Of a stretch of DNA of 64,000 nucleotides, positions 33,937 through 45,688 are shown piece after piece (position 1 is the first letter of the stretch; the number at the start of each line of letters is the position of its first letter). Made by a program: the position numbers and the translations under genes. This DNA is from Pisolithus tinctorius (Eukaryota; Basidiomycota; Agaricomycetes; Boletales; Pisolithaceae), in the NCBI GenBank assembly GCA_024663395.1, contig JANFAH010000001.1, positions 4,526,001 through 4,590,000 on the forward strand, read 5' to 3'. The notes beneath the pieces were generated by a model. That model saw nothing but the letters and a program-made list of their open reading frames with translations, was not told the DNA's origin and made no database searches.

Positions 33937-34203
33937 TTGTCACCCCCTGACTCTGAACCTATGGTTTGCAGTACACCCACCCTCCACTCTAATGAGCATC
34001 TGACCCCACATGTAGAGATACTGGCTGCACTGGGCTTGACCTGCCCACCTATTGCGTTCATCAATGCCATGGCCTATGTTCAGGCATGCAAGCTTGAAGG
34101 GTTGGTACAGTTCAGCCTTCAGTCCCACCCCTTAGCACTCACATCAGTCCAGTCTTCAATAGTTGAAGGCACACTGGACCTCTCTGACATTCCACCAGAG
34201 TAA
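33937..34203 (+). pseudogene. gypsy protease-RT linker fragment
   Basis: The 88-codon frame contains PPIAFINAMAYVQACKLEGL, homologous to the INAAAFVHACKLEG linker of B and H. It also contains QFSLQSHPL, matching the following QFQLQLHPS of B. It is directly followed by a family-4 LTR fragment, so it is probably what remains of a family-4 element. The 140 bp before it (33783-33936) show nothing recognisable. Confidence 0.6.
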
Positions 34204-34565
34204 CTAGATAACTCAACTCTGGCCCTAGGTAACCCAGCTCTGGCCTAGATAACCCAAGTCTGGAACTTTACCCCTATCTCCAGTCCACTCTGGCCTTGTG
34301 GCCTTGTGCTACTCCACCCCAGGCCTCCCAGGTCCATGTCTGGGTCACCTGGACATAACTCCAGTCTGTTTTCTTATGTTTGGCTATATTTGGTTTGATC
34401 CTCTTGCCTGATCTCTGCTTACTGTACAAAACTTGTGTCTGACTCTGGTTATGCCAGTCACCCAGACTTTGACTGTTAGTCTGGGGGTAAGGGATTGGCA
34501 AGGCCAAGGCTGGACTGGGTGAGTGTGGGGCCAAGTCCAGCCAAGGTCAAGGCATGGCTATGACA
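34204..34565. repeat. Fused LTR fragments: family 4 (+) then family 1 (-)
   Basis: 34204-34465 matches 30395-30670 of the G LTR. About 34487-34565 matches the outer end of the family-1 LTR in minus orientation and ends GGCTATGACA. There is no target duplication at the join, so it looks like a recombination scar. Confidence 0.6.
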
Positions 34566-35322
34566 GTGAGGCACTTTAGAGATTCACCAAACAGGCTTGA
34601 TGGCCTGAGGTTTCATTCTTGTCTCAAGACATTTTACTCATGGAAACTGTATTCTAGGGCATTCAAAACCCTATGAAATTTGAACAGAGTATCAAGTGAT
34701 GACAATATGATAGTACCAACTGCTGGCACCAGGAGGCACACACCAGCATTCTCAGTAAACCAGTGGCTGCCAGAAAGATGGGGTTGCATGCAAAACATGT
34801 CAGATGACAACAATCCCCTCACCAAGCCCAAGAGTCATAACAAAGAGTGGCACATCTTCGAGTTGGAATCACACGAGAGCTCACCAAGACAAGATGACAT
34901 GTGGATAAACAGATACAAGAACTTTTGCAGAGTTTCAGGTGACATCACAAAGACCAGGGGGAAGAGAGACTATGTGTGATGGAAGCTCCAAGTGGCAATC
35001 AAACAAGTGAAGTACAAGTACCTACACTGGTACTCAAAGAGAGACCACAGCATATAGAGCTACAAGAACATGCACCATGTATTAGAGGCAATGTGGGTTC
35101 ACACACAGAGCCCAAGAGCTCTTTTTCCTCTTTTGTTCTTATGAAGCTCCACTTACAGGTTTGCTATTCTAGGAGAGACTATGAAGTATGAGACAGTTTC
35201 AAAGTAGAAAGACCTTGGACCCCCTCAGAGTACAGAGTAGCCAATAAGGCTTGCTTGCAGGCATATTGACAATGGCAGCTAGTGTTTGATGGTTATGATG
35301 ACTCATGGATTGATCCTCAGAG
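34566..35322. repeat. Old degenerate tandem repeat, left block
   Basis: No gene is recognised. A core of CTC..TTC.TGT, then TTAC, then CTATTCTAG-like words recurs near 34600 and 35110 and again at 42526-43709 after the inserted elements. The 99-codon frame at 34680 has no recognisable motif. Confidence 0.45.
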
Positions 35323-36035
35323 TGTCACGACCGTGTGTTCATTATAAGTCCCTATACGCTCCGCACCCTACTCCGCCGGTTGTTCACTCACTCCGCACCA
35401 ACTCCGCCCGACATCTGCTGTTTACGAACGGTCTCCGCTCCAACTGCTGTCGGACTTGTGTTACTCTCCTACCGGACCGGGCGGTCCATTCTCTGAGGGG
35501 CATGTGACTACCTTCGCAGTCAGGTACTCCGCAGCGCGCTCACCGCGTGGTCCAGCGCCTGGACTGTTTCCTTTTTTGGATGTTCTGTGTTACCCGTTCG
35601 TATGTCCTCCGTCTACCCTTCATTCGTCGTCCAGGAAATTTTACTTGAAAACTTATGAGTCTCCATATGTCAGTTCCGATTCCGGTTACTGTACCTCCGT
35701 AGTAGTATAAAAACATGTACTGTACTCCGCTGTTCTTCAGTACGAATATCAACTTAGTTCCTACTCCCTCTGATTCCGTCTTCTGTCTGTCGGAGTTATC
35801 TCCGACTCTCCGTCTGTACTCTCCCTCTGAAATACGAGGGCTGAGATCGTGCAAGGGGGTAGTGCACGAGCTAAACCCGACGCCCTCACTCCGCTCCGCC
35901 TTTGTCTCGGTGGTCTTCGTTCCTGCCGACACTCCGCTAGTCGGAGTTCTGTTCTTCTGTGTCGGACTTGCTTCCGGACCCTCCTCTAGACCTTATTAAG
36001 CGTCGGAGTTGGTCGGAGTAGGCCCGGACTTGACA
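35323..36035 (+). repeat. Solo LTR of family 2 (713 bp)
   Basis: TGTCACGACC to CTTGACA, with a perfect TSD CAGAG (35318-35322 and 36036-36040). It is CpG-rich, thus one of the youngest family-2 copies. Confidence 0.92.
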
Positions 36036-36235
36036 CAGAGTCTCTCCCTTGAAGACAAAATTACTGGGTGCACTACACTGGGTGAGGTTCATGCAGAACA
36101 GGGTTGAGAAGAAACTAGGCAAAGCATTTGGAGGTGTTAAGTCCAGGTCTTCACTGGTCCAAGGCTGGTCTGGAGTCTGGTCAAGGGTCAGAGGCTGATA
36201 TGAGATACTAAGGGGTTTGGACTGTTGGACTTAGT

Positions 36236-36583
36236 TGTTATGATACATACTCTTTTCCTTTCTTCATTTTATGTAATCTTTTGGTCTTATCTTATCATGA
36301 GAACTCGGCCCGGACTCCAGTCTGGACCTCGCCTCGCCTTTACCACATGCCCCCCTTCTGGAATGTTCTGCTCCACTATGATGTCATGGACCTCATGTAT
36401 GCCTCACTGTTACCTTGTGTACCTTAGTATAAGTACCCTTGCTCAATCACCCAACTAGCTCTAAGCTAGTTCATTTGGGTCTACGAGTCCTAAAGTCGCC
36501 TGCTTCTAAAAGCCATCTCCTCTCTCTTCTCTTTGGTTCTTGGTGCAAGCCTACAACAAACCCTGTTGTTAGGTCTTGTCACA
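36236..36583 (+). repeat. 5' LTR of element L (348 bp)
   Basis: TGTTATGATAC to TTGTCACA. A TATA-like GTATAAGTA is near 36428. It lacks about 20 bp near the CTATGATGTCATGG block that the 3' LTR has, and a short CT-rich stretch near the end. Confidence 0.9.
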
Positions 36584-36890
36584 CTTGAACTAGCTTCTAC
36601 TCGTTGTACCCTCGCACCACTCGCCACCATTCCTCGCTTCTTCCATGAAGGCTCATGGGTGTATTCACCAAGTCCCCCAGCCTCAGAACCCAACCCAAAT
36701 CTCTACATCCCATACATCCCTGAGCATCACTTGCTCACCCTGCTCTTCGACCACAATCTCTACACTCTCCCACCACCTCCCTCTTACCCCTTCTCTGTTG
36801 AGTCCGTCTTCCCCTGCTCACTCCCTGCTGAACCCCAGCAACCCCACTATAACCTCCATCCCCGTCAAAGTCTGAAATGTCCAGATCGCT

Positions 36891-37949
36891 ATGGAAGGCA
36901 TCCAGGACCAAATAACCGACCTCCAAAACGCTCTAGACACCCTCCACGATGAAAACTACAGGCTAAACAACAGCCTAAGAAACACACAGGATACGATCAT
37001 GACCATCAAGGGTCAGTGTAATCAGTGGAATTCCCTCCCTGCCAATGTGATCCAGAGGAGGATAGAGGTGATGGCCGACCTGGGTCAGTATGCCAGCGAT
37101 CGTGCCAAGTTTTCCGAATGGTGGGTAAAGATGAAGGTATGGGTTGCACAGAATAGGACTGCCCTACCAACCGCCCAAGACAAGTGTACTGCAGTGTGGT
37201 CCCACATGACAGGACCTGTGGCTGGAAGGTTCACCCAGGCAAAATTCTCCCTCACCATTGTCACTGGAGTATGGCCTGATATGGCCGAGATGATAGAGGA
37301 CATTGACAGGTTCTTTGCCCCTCAGACAGATGTCGAGTGGGCAAAGGCTCAGATGCGCACTATGCACCAAGGAAACTCTCGCTATGAAGAGTTTTATGCA
37401 AAGTTTGAGTCCATAAAGGTCCAGGGAAGGGTCACTGATGAAACTGCCAGTTTCTTATTGGAGAATGCTGTCCACCCTGCCATCATGAAGGAGGCCCTAA
37501 GGAGGGGATACACTCAGGGCAATTACCTCCAGATGACCATTGCCTTCCGAGAAGCTGCCCTTTCCAGGGATCACTTTAAGCTCCTTTATAATCACTACCC
37601 TGATGAACCCACCCCTCACTCCTCCTATAACTGCCCCTTGTACTCTTCCCACTTTACCCCTACCGGAACCCAGCCTGGTCGTGGCACCCCTATGGAGATT
37701 GGTGCTGCTCGCTTTCCCCCTCGTCCTGTTCCCACCCATATCAAGTGCTTCGACTGCCAGGGGAATCACTACAAGCATGACTGTCCCCATGCTAAAGGAA
37801 AGGGGCCTACCAAGCCCAACATACAGGAGGTGACCCAGGAGGCACAAGGGCTTGCCCTCCATCAGATGTCATTTGAAGAAATGCAGGCCTTCTTTTATGA
37901 CAAACAGGTCAACGAGATGAAGGCCCAGGGAAAAGAGTTCGGCCAGTAG
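36891..37949 (+). CDS. gag: Element L gag
   Basis: The 352-residue frame is uninterrupted. An N-terminal helix (DLQNALDTLHDENYRLNNSL, probable coiled coil) is followed by a capsid region with WPDMAEMIEDIDRFFAP and KAQMRTMHQGN. The nucleocapsid knuckle near 37745 reads CFDCQGNHYKHDC, which is C-x2-C-x3-H-x4-C and one residue short of the usual spacing. The start at 36891 is chosen because it is the first ATG of the frame after the LTR leader (36584-36890, non-coding). The end overlaps the open pol frame. Confidence 0.85.
   Translation: MEGIQDQITDLQNALDTLHDENYRLNNSLRNTQDTIMTIKGQCNQWNSLPANVIQRRIEVMADLGQYASDRAKFSEWWVKMKVWVAQNRTALPTAQDKCTAVWSHMTGPVAGRFTQAKFSLTIVTGVWPDMAEMIEDIDRFFAPQTDVEWAKAQMRTMHQGNSRYEEFYAKFESIKVQGRVTDETASFLLENAVHPAIMKEALRRGYTQGNYLQMTIAFREAALSRDHFKLLYNHYPDEPTPHSSYNCPLYSSHFTPTGTQPGRGTPMEIGAARFPPRPVPTHIKCFDCQGNHYKHDCPHAKGKGPTKPNIQEVTQEAQGLALHQMSFEEMQAFFYDKQVNEMKAQGKEFGQ
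37928..37934 (+). promoter_or_regulatory. Putative -1 frameshift site, G GGA AAA, near the gag end of L
   Basis: In the gag frame CAG GGA AAA gives the heptamer G GGA AAA of the X XXY YYZ type, 12 bp before the stop. The pol frame is -1 and open from here onward. Confidence 0.6.
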
Positions 37950-40900
37950 AGGATTGGGTCTCCACTGGCTACATTTACAATAAGTTTTCTGTCTTAGGCA
38001 TTGATGATTTCTCTACTGAGCAGGATCTATTTAACTTGGAGATTACTGTACCATCTGAAGAGGCAACCCCAGTGGGTGTGGCCGCAGATGTAAAACAACC
38101 GGTGCTTAATTCCTCTTGCTATAAAAATAAAAACACGCCTATCCAGAAAATAGAAGAAACCCCGAAAATAAGAACAGCAGATCCCAAAGCTGAGTTGGAG
38201 TTAGAAGTAGTGTTGGAAGGTTGAGAAAGGAAGTGGGATGTAAAAGCACTGGTGGATTCAGGGGCCAATGATACGTTCCTGGATAAGAAGTGGGCTGATG
38301 AAAATGACATTCCCCTGATCAAACTCGGTCGACCTGTTGCTGTCCTCAATGTCGATGGAACTCCTAACATGGCTGGCAATATCACACACGTTGCCTCTCT
38401 CGTCATGAACTATCAAGGACATCGAGAGTCTGTTTGGGCTCAGGTCACTACACTTGGGACACACCCTCTCATCCTCGGGTATACCTGGCTATGTAAACAT
38501 AACCCTGAGGTCTGCTGGGAGACCAAACAGGTGAAGTTGTCCCGTTGCCCTCGAGAATGCTGTGACCTCGCCCTGAGAACAAGAGCAGAAAGGTTGGCTG
38601 AGGAGCAGGAGGCACAGGACATGGAGTACCTCTATCCAAAGCTTCGTTCCACCAGGGTTCGAGCTGGTACTACCGAGGAGCTTGTCCCGAAGGAATATCA
38701 CCAATACCTCAAGGTCTTCTCAAAAGAAGAGTCGGAAAGGATGCCACTTTGTAAACCATGGGATCATGCTATCGATCTCAAGGAAACCTTCACTCCCAAA
38801 CGTGGCCAACTCATCCTGCTCTCTGTGGAGGAGCAAAAAGAAGTGTCAGACTTCCTTGAGGACCAACTACATAAAGGGTACATTCGTCCCTCAAAGTCCC
38901 CCCAAACCTCTCCGGTCTTCTTCATTCCCAAAAAGGATGGGAAGAAACGCATGGTTCAGGACTACTGCTACCTTAACGAACATACTGTCAAAAATGTGTA
39001 CCCCCTTCCCCTGATCTCCCAACTTGTCAACAAACTCAAGGGCTCCAAGCTCTTCACCAAGATGGATCTTCAGTGGGGCTACAACAATGTCCGCATCAAA
39101 GAAGGAGATGAGTGGAAGGCCGCCTTTGTCACTCATAAAGGCGCCTATGAACCCCTCGTTATGTACTTCGGACTCTGCAACTCCCTATCTACTTTCCAGA
39201 GTATGATGAACAACATCTTTGGAGATATGGAGGATGTTCTTGTGGTCTATATCAACGACTTGATGATCTTCACAAAGATGGACAATGAAGCTGAGCATGA
39301 TAGGATCATCCTGGAAGTGTTAAGAAGACTGGAGGAGAATGACTTGTTTGTTAAACCAGAGAAATGCTTCTTCAAACAGAAGCAGGTAGAGTTCCTGGGA
39401 ATGGTAGTTGGAACTGATGGGGTCGGAATGGACAAGAGAAAAGTGAAGGCTATTACAGAGTGGCCAGTCCCCACAAAGGTCTGCTCAGTATGAGCATTCT
39501 TGGGCTTGGCAAACTTCTATCGGCATTTCATCAAGGACTTTGCACAAATCGCCCATCCCCTCAATGACCTCACTAAAAAGGATCAGCTCTGGGCTTGGGG
39601 CCCTCGAGAACAGCAGGCTTTTGATGCCCTCAAAATCGCCTTCACCACAGCGCCTGTTCTTGCTTTCCTGGATCAGGACAGGGAGTTCCATTTAGAGACT
39701 GATGCCTCGGACTTTGCTACTGGTGCCATCCTCTCTGTGAAATGCAATGATGACCTCTGGCGACCTGTTGCCTTTTACTCTCACTCCATGTCCCCTCCAG
39801 AATGAAACTACCAGGTCTTCAATAAGGAGATGCTGGCCATAATCCGTGCCTTGGAAACATGGCATCATTACCTTGAAGCCACCCCCTACTGGTTCAAAGT
39901 CTGGACAGATCATTCCAACCTCCAGTACTTTATGAAAGCACAGAGTCTAGATCATCGCCAAGCACGATGGGCCCAGTATCTCTCCTGGTTCAACTATAAA
40001 CTGGTGTACAAACCTGGCTCCTCAATGGCTAAAGCAGATGCTCTCTCGAGACAGGAGGATCACAAACCTGAGAAAGGGTCAGATAACCAGGGAGTCACAC
40101 TCCTCGATCCTTCCAGGATAGCCACCACCTTGTTAATTGGAGAAGATGTAGACCTCGTCACTGCCTTGAAGTCTGCTTCCTCAGTAATGCCACAACCGGA
40201 GGGTTCTGTTCTCCAGGAGGGTCTATATGTCTGTGAGGGAAGGGTCTATGTTCCCCCTGCGGCTCAGGTTCATACGCTCGAGAAGCACCATGACACCCCA
40301 CTTGCTGGACACCCAGGATGGAAGAAGACTCTAGAACTCATCTCCCGCAACTATGTCTGGCCCAGAATGACCTCTGCTGTCAAGGACTATGTCTCGGCAT
40401 GCCACCATTGCCAAATGGCTAAAAGCTCTAGGGTGCCCCCTGCCAGAAAGCTTCTCCCAAACCCCACCCCAGAACACCCTTGGACTGACATCTCAGTTGA
40501 CTTCATGGAGTTACCAGAGGCACAGGGCTTTGACAATGTCATGGTGGTGGTCGACAGGTTCTCAAAAGAGGTGGTCTTTGCTCCTACCACCAAGGAGGTT
40601 TCCTCACTACAAACTGCAGAGCTTTTCTGAGACCATGTGTGGACTCAACACAGCTTGCCTTCCTCTGTCATCTCTGACTGTGGCCCCCAGTTTGCTAGCG
40701 CATTCACCACCAAGCTCTGCAAAATGCTTGGAGTCAAACCCAAACTTTCTACTGCTTTCCACCCCCAGACAGATGGCCAGACAGAACATCTTAACCAGGA
40801 TTTACAGCAGTACCTTCGCCTCTTTGTCAATGACCAACAGAACTCTTGGCCTTCTTGGCTCAAGGTCACTCAGTTCTCCTACAATAACAAGCGACAAGAG

Positions 40901-41638
40901 TCCACTGGCAAAACTCCCTTCTTGGTCACTCGCTCCTATACCCCCAGAATGGGTGTGGAGCCCTTCCTTTCAAAGGCGGAAGCTGCTACAGACCATGCCA
41001 TTGACCTTGCTAAGGTTCTGGAGGACATGAAGAAGGCCCTGGACAAAGCTGCAGAACAGATGAAGGTGTCTGCAGATGCAACTCGTTCTGATGCCCCCTC
41101 CTACTCTGTCAGTGACATGGTTTGGCTGGAAACTTCCCAAATCTCTCTCTCTGGTCGCCCTTCCTGGAAACTCACTGAACGATGGATTGGCCCTTACAAG
41201 GTTGTTTCACTCAAACCCAATGTGGTAGAGTTGAAACTCCCCAAAACTCTCAGAATCCATCCAGTCATAAATGTCTCCCAGGTTAAGCCCTACAAAGGAC
41301 CACTAGAGGGCCAAACCGTCACTCACCCTGGACCGGTGGTGGGACATGAAGGCGATGAGGAGTTCGAGGTGGACTATGTCGCTGATTCTCATCTGAAAAA
41401 GAACAAGCTTGAGTACCTCATCCATTGGAAGGGGTATCATGATGAGGATCATACCTGGGAACCTGAGTCTGCCCTAAAGTCTGCCCCTGGTGCTGTCAGG
41501 GACTTCCATCGTCGCCACCCTTCTGCCCCTCATAAGCTCCATGGCATGGACTCCTCCCTCTTCTCCTCCCTCTTCCAACCCCTGGAAAACTTTACTGACA
41601 CTGTCCCTACCTTCAATTGCCTGGAAGTCGATTTCTAA
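37935..41638 (+). pseudogene. pol: Element L pol: protease, RT, RNase H, integrase, chromodomain
   Basis: A single frame runs to the TAA at 41636-41638, broken by TGA at 38222, 39491, 39803 and 40628. All are explainable as CGA to TGA (for example PPE*NYQVFNKE where relatives have ERNY). The protease has LVDSGANDTFLD near 38250. RT has PKKDGKKRMVQDY and a catalytic box VVYINDLMIF, in which the first aspartate is N. RNase H has ETDASDFATG and WTDHSNLQYF. Integrase has HPGWKKTLEL...CHHC, SVDFMELP, SDCGPQFAS and HPQTDGQTEH. A chromodomain with EYLIHWKGY and HTWEPE ends it. Confidence 0.92.
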
Positions 41639-41649
41639 GGAGGGGATAG

Positions 41650-42032
41650 TGTTACAATACGTACTCTTTTCCTTTCTTCATTTTATCTAATCTTTCGGTC
41701 TTATCTTATCATGAGAACTTGGCCCGGACTCTGGTCTGGACCTTGCCTCACCTTTACCACATGCCCCCCTTCTGGAATGTTCCACTCCACTATGATATCA
41801 TCATGACATCTCTATGATGTCATGGACCTCATGTATGCCTCACTGTTACCTTGTGTACCTTAGTATAAGTACCCTTGCTCAATCACCCAACTAGCTCTAA
41901 GCTAGTTCATTTGGGTCTATGAGTCCTAAAGTTGCCTGCTTCTAAAAGCTGTCTCCTCTCTCTTCCTCTCCTCTCTTCTCTTTGGTTCTTGGTGCAAGCC
42001 TACAACAAACCCTGTTGTTAGGTCTCGTCATA
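41650..42032 (+). repeat. 3' LTR of element L (383 bp)
   Basis: It follows the purine tract AAGGAGGGGATAG and ends TCGTCATA. It is 35 bp longer than the 5' LTR through a short duplication around ATGATATCATCATGACATCTC and a CTCTTC stretch. Confidence 0.9.
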
Positions 42033-42525
42033 TTAGTGACTGATGGCACAGTGCTATTCCCTTGCATGGGCCATAGTCCAGTAAAGAGGTAGAAGACAGA
42101 GAACAGGAGGGACCAGGTTAAGACAAGACTAAGTTGATTTCAGACTGAGGCTAAACAGGTTATCCTATGGCTTATATACTAGAAGTAACCTAAGTGTAAC
42201 ATAGCACTGGAGACCAGTCTATGCTGGACAATGATGATTGGTAAACAGATTGGTAAGTAATGTTACAAAGAATATTATCAAGCAAAACTATGAACAAAGG
42301 ATTTACCAGGAACCAGGGCAGGACTTGTGGCTGGGCCAGGTGTTACAGCAGCCCAGTACCAACTGAGCAGACAACTTGATTGGGCACTGTCTAGCAGTGC
42401 CTCATGAGCTAACATGTTTCTGGGTCTAAGGGTAAAGGCTGGGACTGGGGCAAGGGTTGGACAAGACTGGTCAAGACTGGGGTAGAGCCAGTCTAGAGTA
42501 GTCTAGACATGGTCATGACAGAAGG

Positions 42526-43709
42526 TGACCAAGTATGGCTGTTTGACAAGATTGCATAGGCAAAATGCAGAAGTGAAGAACCAGTGTGATCAACCATACA
42601 ATGTGCATGATGAAGTCTGGATGGTTTAAGCCCTTGTCAGGGGGACAGCTGCACAGTCCTGGCTGCCACACTTAATGGCTCAGTTTTCAGCTTCAGGTTC
42701 ATGTTGTTATACTTATATCCTTGCTACTCTAGAGGGTACAAACAACTACAGGCAACAAAAGAAACTACTGGCAAAGACAAGTGTAGAGTAGCACAAGTAT
42801 TACATGTTGACAAGACTTGAGATACAGAAGGGCTGGGCAAGATTGGCATGATTGAAGACTACAATGAGTGGGGAGAATGATCCTCTGTACAGCAGCAGTG
42901 CAGAGCAAAAGGAGTCATTAGAGGGGTCGAGTTGCAACAGCTCCAGATGCTGGACTCACCAGCTCAAGTTCATTCCTTGTTCTCAAGCCATCTTACTTGT
43001 AGCTATGCTATTCTAGAAGCAGACACAAGACTGTACAGAGAACTCCATGCAGTATCACAAAAACTGGGGTACAAGTATCTACAATGACATCTAGAATGAA
43101 GCATTGGCTGCTGGTATGATGGGCATTCACAACATTCTCATGATGAGACCGGTTCTCGCACTTAGAGCCCAAGAACTCGAGTTTTTACTCTAGTTTGATT
43201 GTGCCTTACTTATGGCTATGTTATTCTAGATTATGCAAAGGTCTACAAAGCAGTAATGAACTTTCAAGTTGCCTTATTGCAGTAGTATTGGCCCTCAGTG
43301 GAGAAGTGTCTAGGATAAACAAAGTTGATATGCAATCACTGAGGCCCCAAAGAGAAGATAACAATGCAAGTTTGAGGAGACAAGAGGTGCAGAACATGCA
43401 AGAAGCATTAGAGTTGCACAAAGCAAGTGCAACAGCTCAATGTTTAGTTTTTGCATTGAGTTACCTTACTTACAACTGTGCTGTTTTAGACTACTGGACA
43501 ACTGTGTCCAAGTTTAGTCACATTTAGGAGTATGAACGTGACAGTTGAGCCAACACAAGGTTGTGACTGGAACTCCATATGGAGCCATGAAAATCAGAGA
43601 GGGGCAATGCTGGCTAGAATGACTGTGTTGACATTCAAGGCAACATAGATTCATGCACAAAGCCCAAGTGCTCTTTGTTTCTATTTTGTTTCATGATGAG
43701 TTACTCACA
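42526..43709. repeat. Old degenerate tandem repeat, right block
   Basis: At least five units of about 200-280 bp are recognisable from the recurring pair AGCTC...TTT and TTAC..TG.TATTCTAG, near 42670, 42960, 43165, 43430 and 43655. No gene is recognised. The 110-codon frame at 43195-43527 crosses two units and lacks known motifs. Confidence 0.45.
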
Positions 43710-44105
43710 CACTTCAGTCAACCCCCCTCAGAGACCTATTAGGTCTGGAGATTTTGATATAAGTATTAACCTAATAGGTGTCATTTTGTTGGGAATTCCC
43801 AACTTTTGGCAATTCTCCACCACCATTCCTAGAGATTCTCCATTCCCTAGCTGGAGATTCTGCAGGGCAGCAATTTAATATGGTTGGAGAAAACATTTTC
43901 TCCATAATATATATATATTATACATCAAATGAAAGGGTAGCTGGGGTCCAAATTGGACTTTCTCCAGGCTAAATAGACCCCCTTTCCAGGTTGATCCTGG
44001 GCTTTCCCCAGGCTAAATAGACCTGCTTTCCAGGTGAACCTGGGTTTTCCCCAGGCTAAATAGACCCACTTTCCCAGGCCATGTCCTGGTGGGGATTCTC
44101 CATGC
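43710..44105 (-). repeat. Hairpin module M2 (three minisatellite units)
   Basis: Inverted relative to M1 and M3. It begins CACTTCAGTCAACCCCCC and ends with GGGGATTCTCCA. It is the outer part of the left arm of the large inverted duplication. Confidence 0.75.
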
Positions 44106-44245
44106 ATCAGGAAACAGTGGTTGTTCTAACTGTTCTAATCACAACTTATCTCAGAAAGGTAGATTTATGAGTGGAATGGATGCCAAGGAACATCTAGAGC
44201 AAGTGAATTAAGCAAGACACAGACACATATGGTTCTATAGAGTAC

Positions 44246-45683
44246 TGTCAAGTCTGAGCCTACTCTGACCAACTCTGATGCTTAACCAGGTCTGGAGAGA
44301 GGTGTGGAAGCAAGTCTGACACAGATGAATGGAACTCTGACTAGTGGAGGATTGGCAGGGACAAAGTCAGCTGAGGCAGAAATGGAGCAGAGTGAGGGTG
44401 TTGGGTTTAGCTTGTGCACTACCCCCTTGCACAATGTCAACCCTTGTCATAACTGTGCATTCACACTAAGCCCTTACTCACTCCGCACCCTACTCTGCTG
44501 GTCATTCACTCACTCCGCACCAACTCCACCCAACTTCTGTTGGTTGCGAACCATCTCTGCTCTGACTGCTGTCGGACTTGTGTCACTCTCCTACCAGACC
44601 GAGCGTTCCGTCCTCTGAGGGGTCATGTGACTACCCTCGCAGTCAGGAACTCTGCAGCGTGCTCACCACATGGTCCAGCGCCTGGACTGTTTCCTTTTCT
44701 GGATGTCCTGTGTTACCCATTCATATGTCCTCCATCTACCCTTCATTCGTCGTCCAGGAAATTTTACTTGAAAATTTATGAGTCTCCGTATGTCAGTTCC
44801 AATTCTGATTACTGTACCTCCATAGCAGTATAAAAGCATGTACTGTACTCTGCTGTTCTTCAGTACGAATATCAACTTAGTTCCTACTCCCTCTGATTCC
44901 GTCTTCTGTCTGTTGGAGTTATCTCCGACTCTCCATCTGTACTCTCCCTCTGAAATACGAGGGCTGAGATCATGCAAGGGGGTAGCGCACAAGCTAAACC
45001 CAATGCCCTCACTCTGCTCCGCCTTTGTCTTGGCAGTCTTCGCTCCTGCTGACACTCCGCTAGTCGGAGTTCTGTCCTTCTGTGTCGGACTTGCTTCTGA
45101 ACCTTTCTCTAGACCTTGTTAGGCGTCAGAGTTGGTTGGAGTAGGCCCGGACTTGACAACCCTCATATTTCAGAGGAAGAGACCAGACAGATGTTTGGAG
45201 ATAACTCTGACAGACAGAAGATGGAGAGAGATGGAGTAGGAACTTTGGTGATATTCATACTGAAGAACAGTGGAGTACTGTACATGCTTTGATGCTGCTA
45301 TGGAGGTACAGTAACTGGAATCAGGACTGACATATGGAGACTCATAAGTTTTCAAGTAACAACTTCCTGGATGATGAATGAAGGGAAGATGGAGAACATA
45401 TGACAGGTAACACAGAACAAGCCAAAAAGGAAACAGTCCAGGTGCTGGACCATGTGGTGCACATGCTGCAGAGTACCTGACTGTGCACTGTCAACAAGAA
45501 GTCTGAAAGATGGTCACATGACCTCTTGGAGGATGGTCTGCATGGTCTGATGAGAGACCAGTACAAGTCCAACAGAAGGCACAGTGGAGGAGACTTGTAA
45601 ATGGTAGAGTGCAGGCAGAGTTGGTGCAGAGAGTGTGAATGAGCAGAGGAGTAGGGACTTAGAGTAAATGCATGGTTGTGACA
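44246..45683 (-). repeat. Family-2 solo LTR (outer), with a second family-2 LTR inside
   Basis: It is flanked by AGTAC on both sides (44241-44245 and 45684-45688). Without the inner LTR it is 719 bp. It is strongly CpG-depleted. Confidence 0.9.
44445..45158 (+). repeat. Family-2 solo LTR (inner, 714 bp)
   Basis: TGTCATAACT to CTTGACA with TSD ACCCT (44440-44444 and 45159-45163). It retains more CpG than the surrounding LTR, consistent with later insertion. Confidence 0.92.
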
Positions 45684-45688
45684 AGTAC

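Larger units (their letters stand above)
36236..42032 (+). mobile_element. Element L: complete family-5 gypsy element (chromovirus)
   Basis: LTRs 36236-36583 and 41650-42032 flank gag and pol, with a perfect TSD TTAGT (36231-36235 and 42033-42037). The whole coding region is present. Pol is broken only by TGA codons and one active-site change, so this is a recently dead copy. It has no antisense gene: only 11 bp separate the pol stop from the 3' LTR. Confidence 0.95.
36135..42520 (-). repeat. Solo LTR of family 3, split by element L
   Basis: Pieces 36135-36235 and 42038-42520 give 584 bp with TSD GGAGG (36130-36134) and GAAGG (42521-42525), one transition. Element L lies inside with its own TTAGT duplication. 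Confidence 0.85.
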
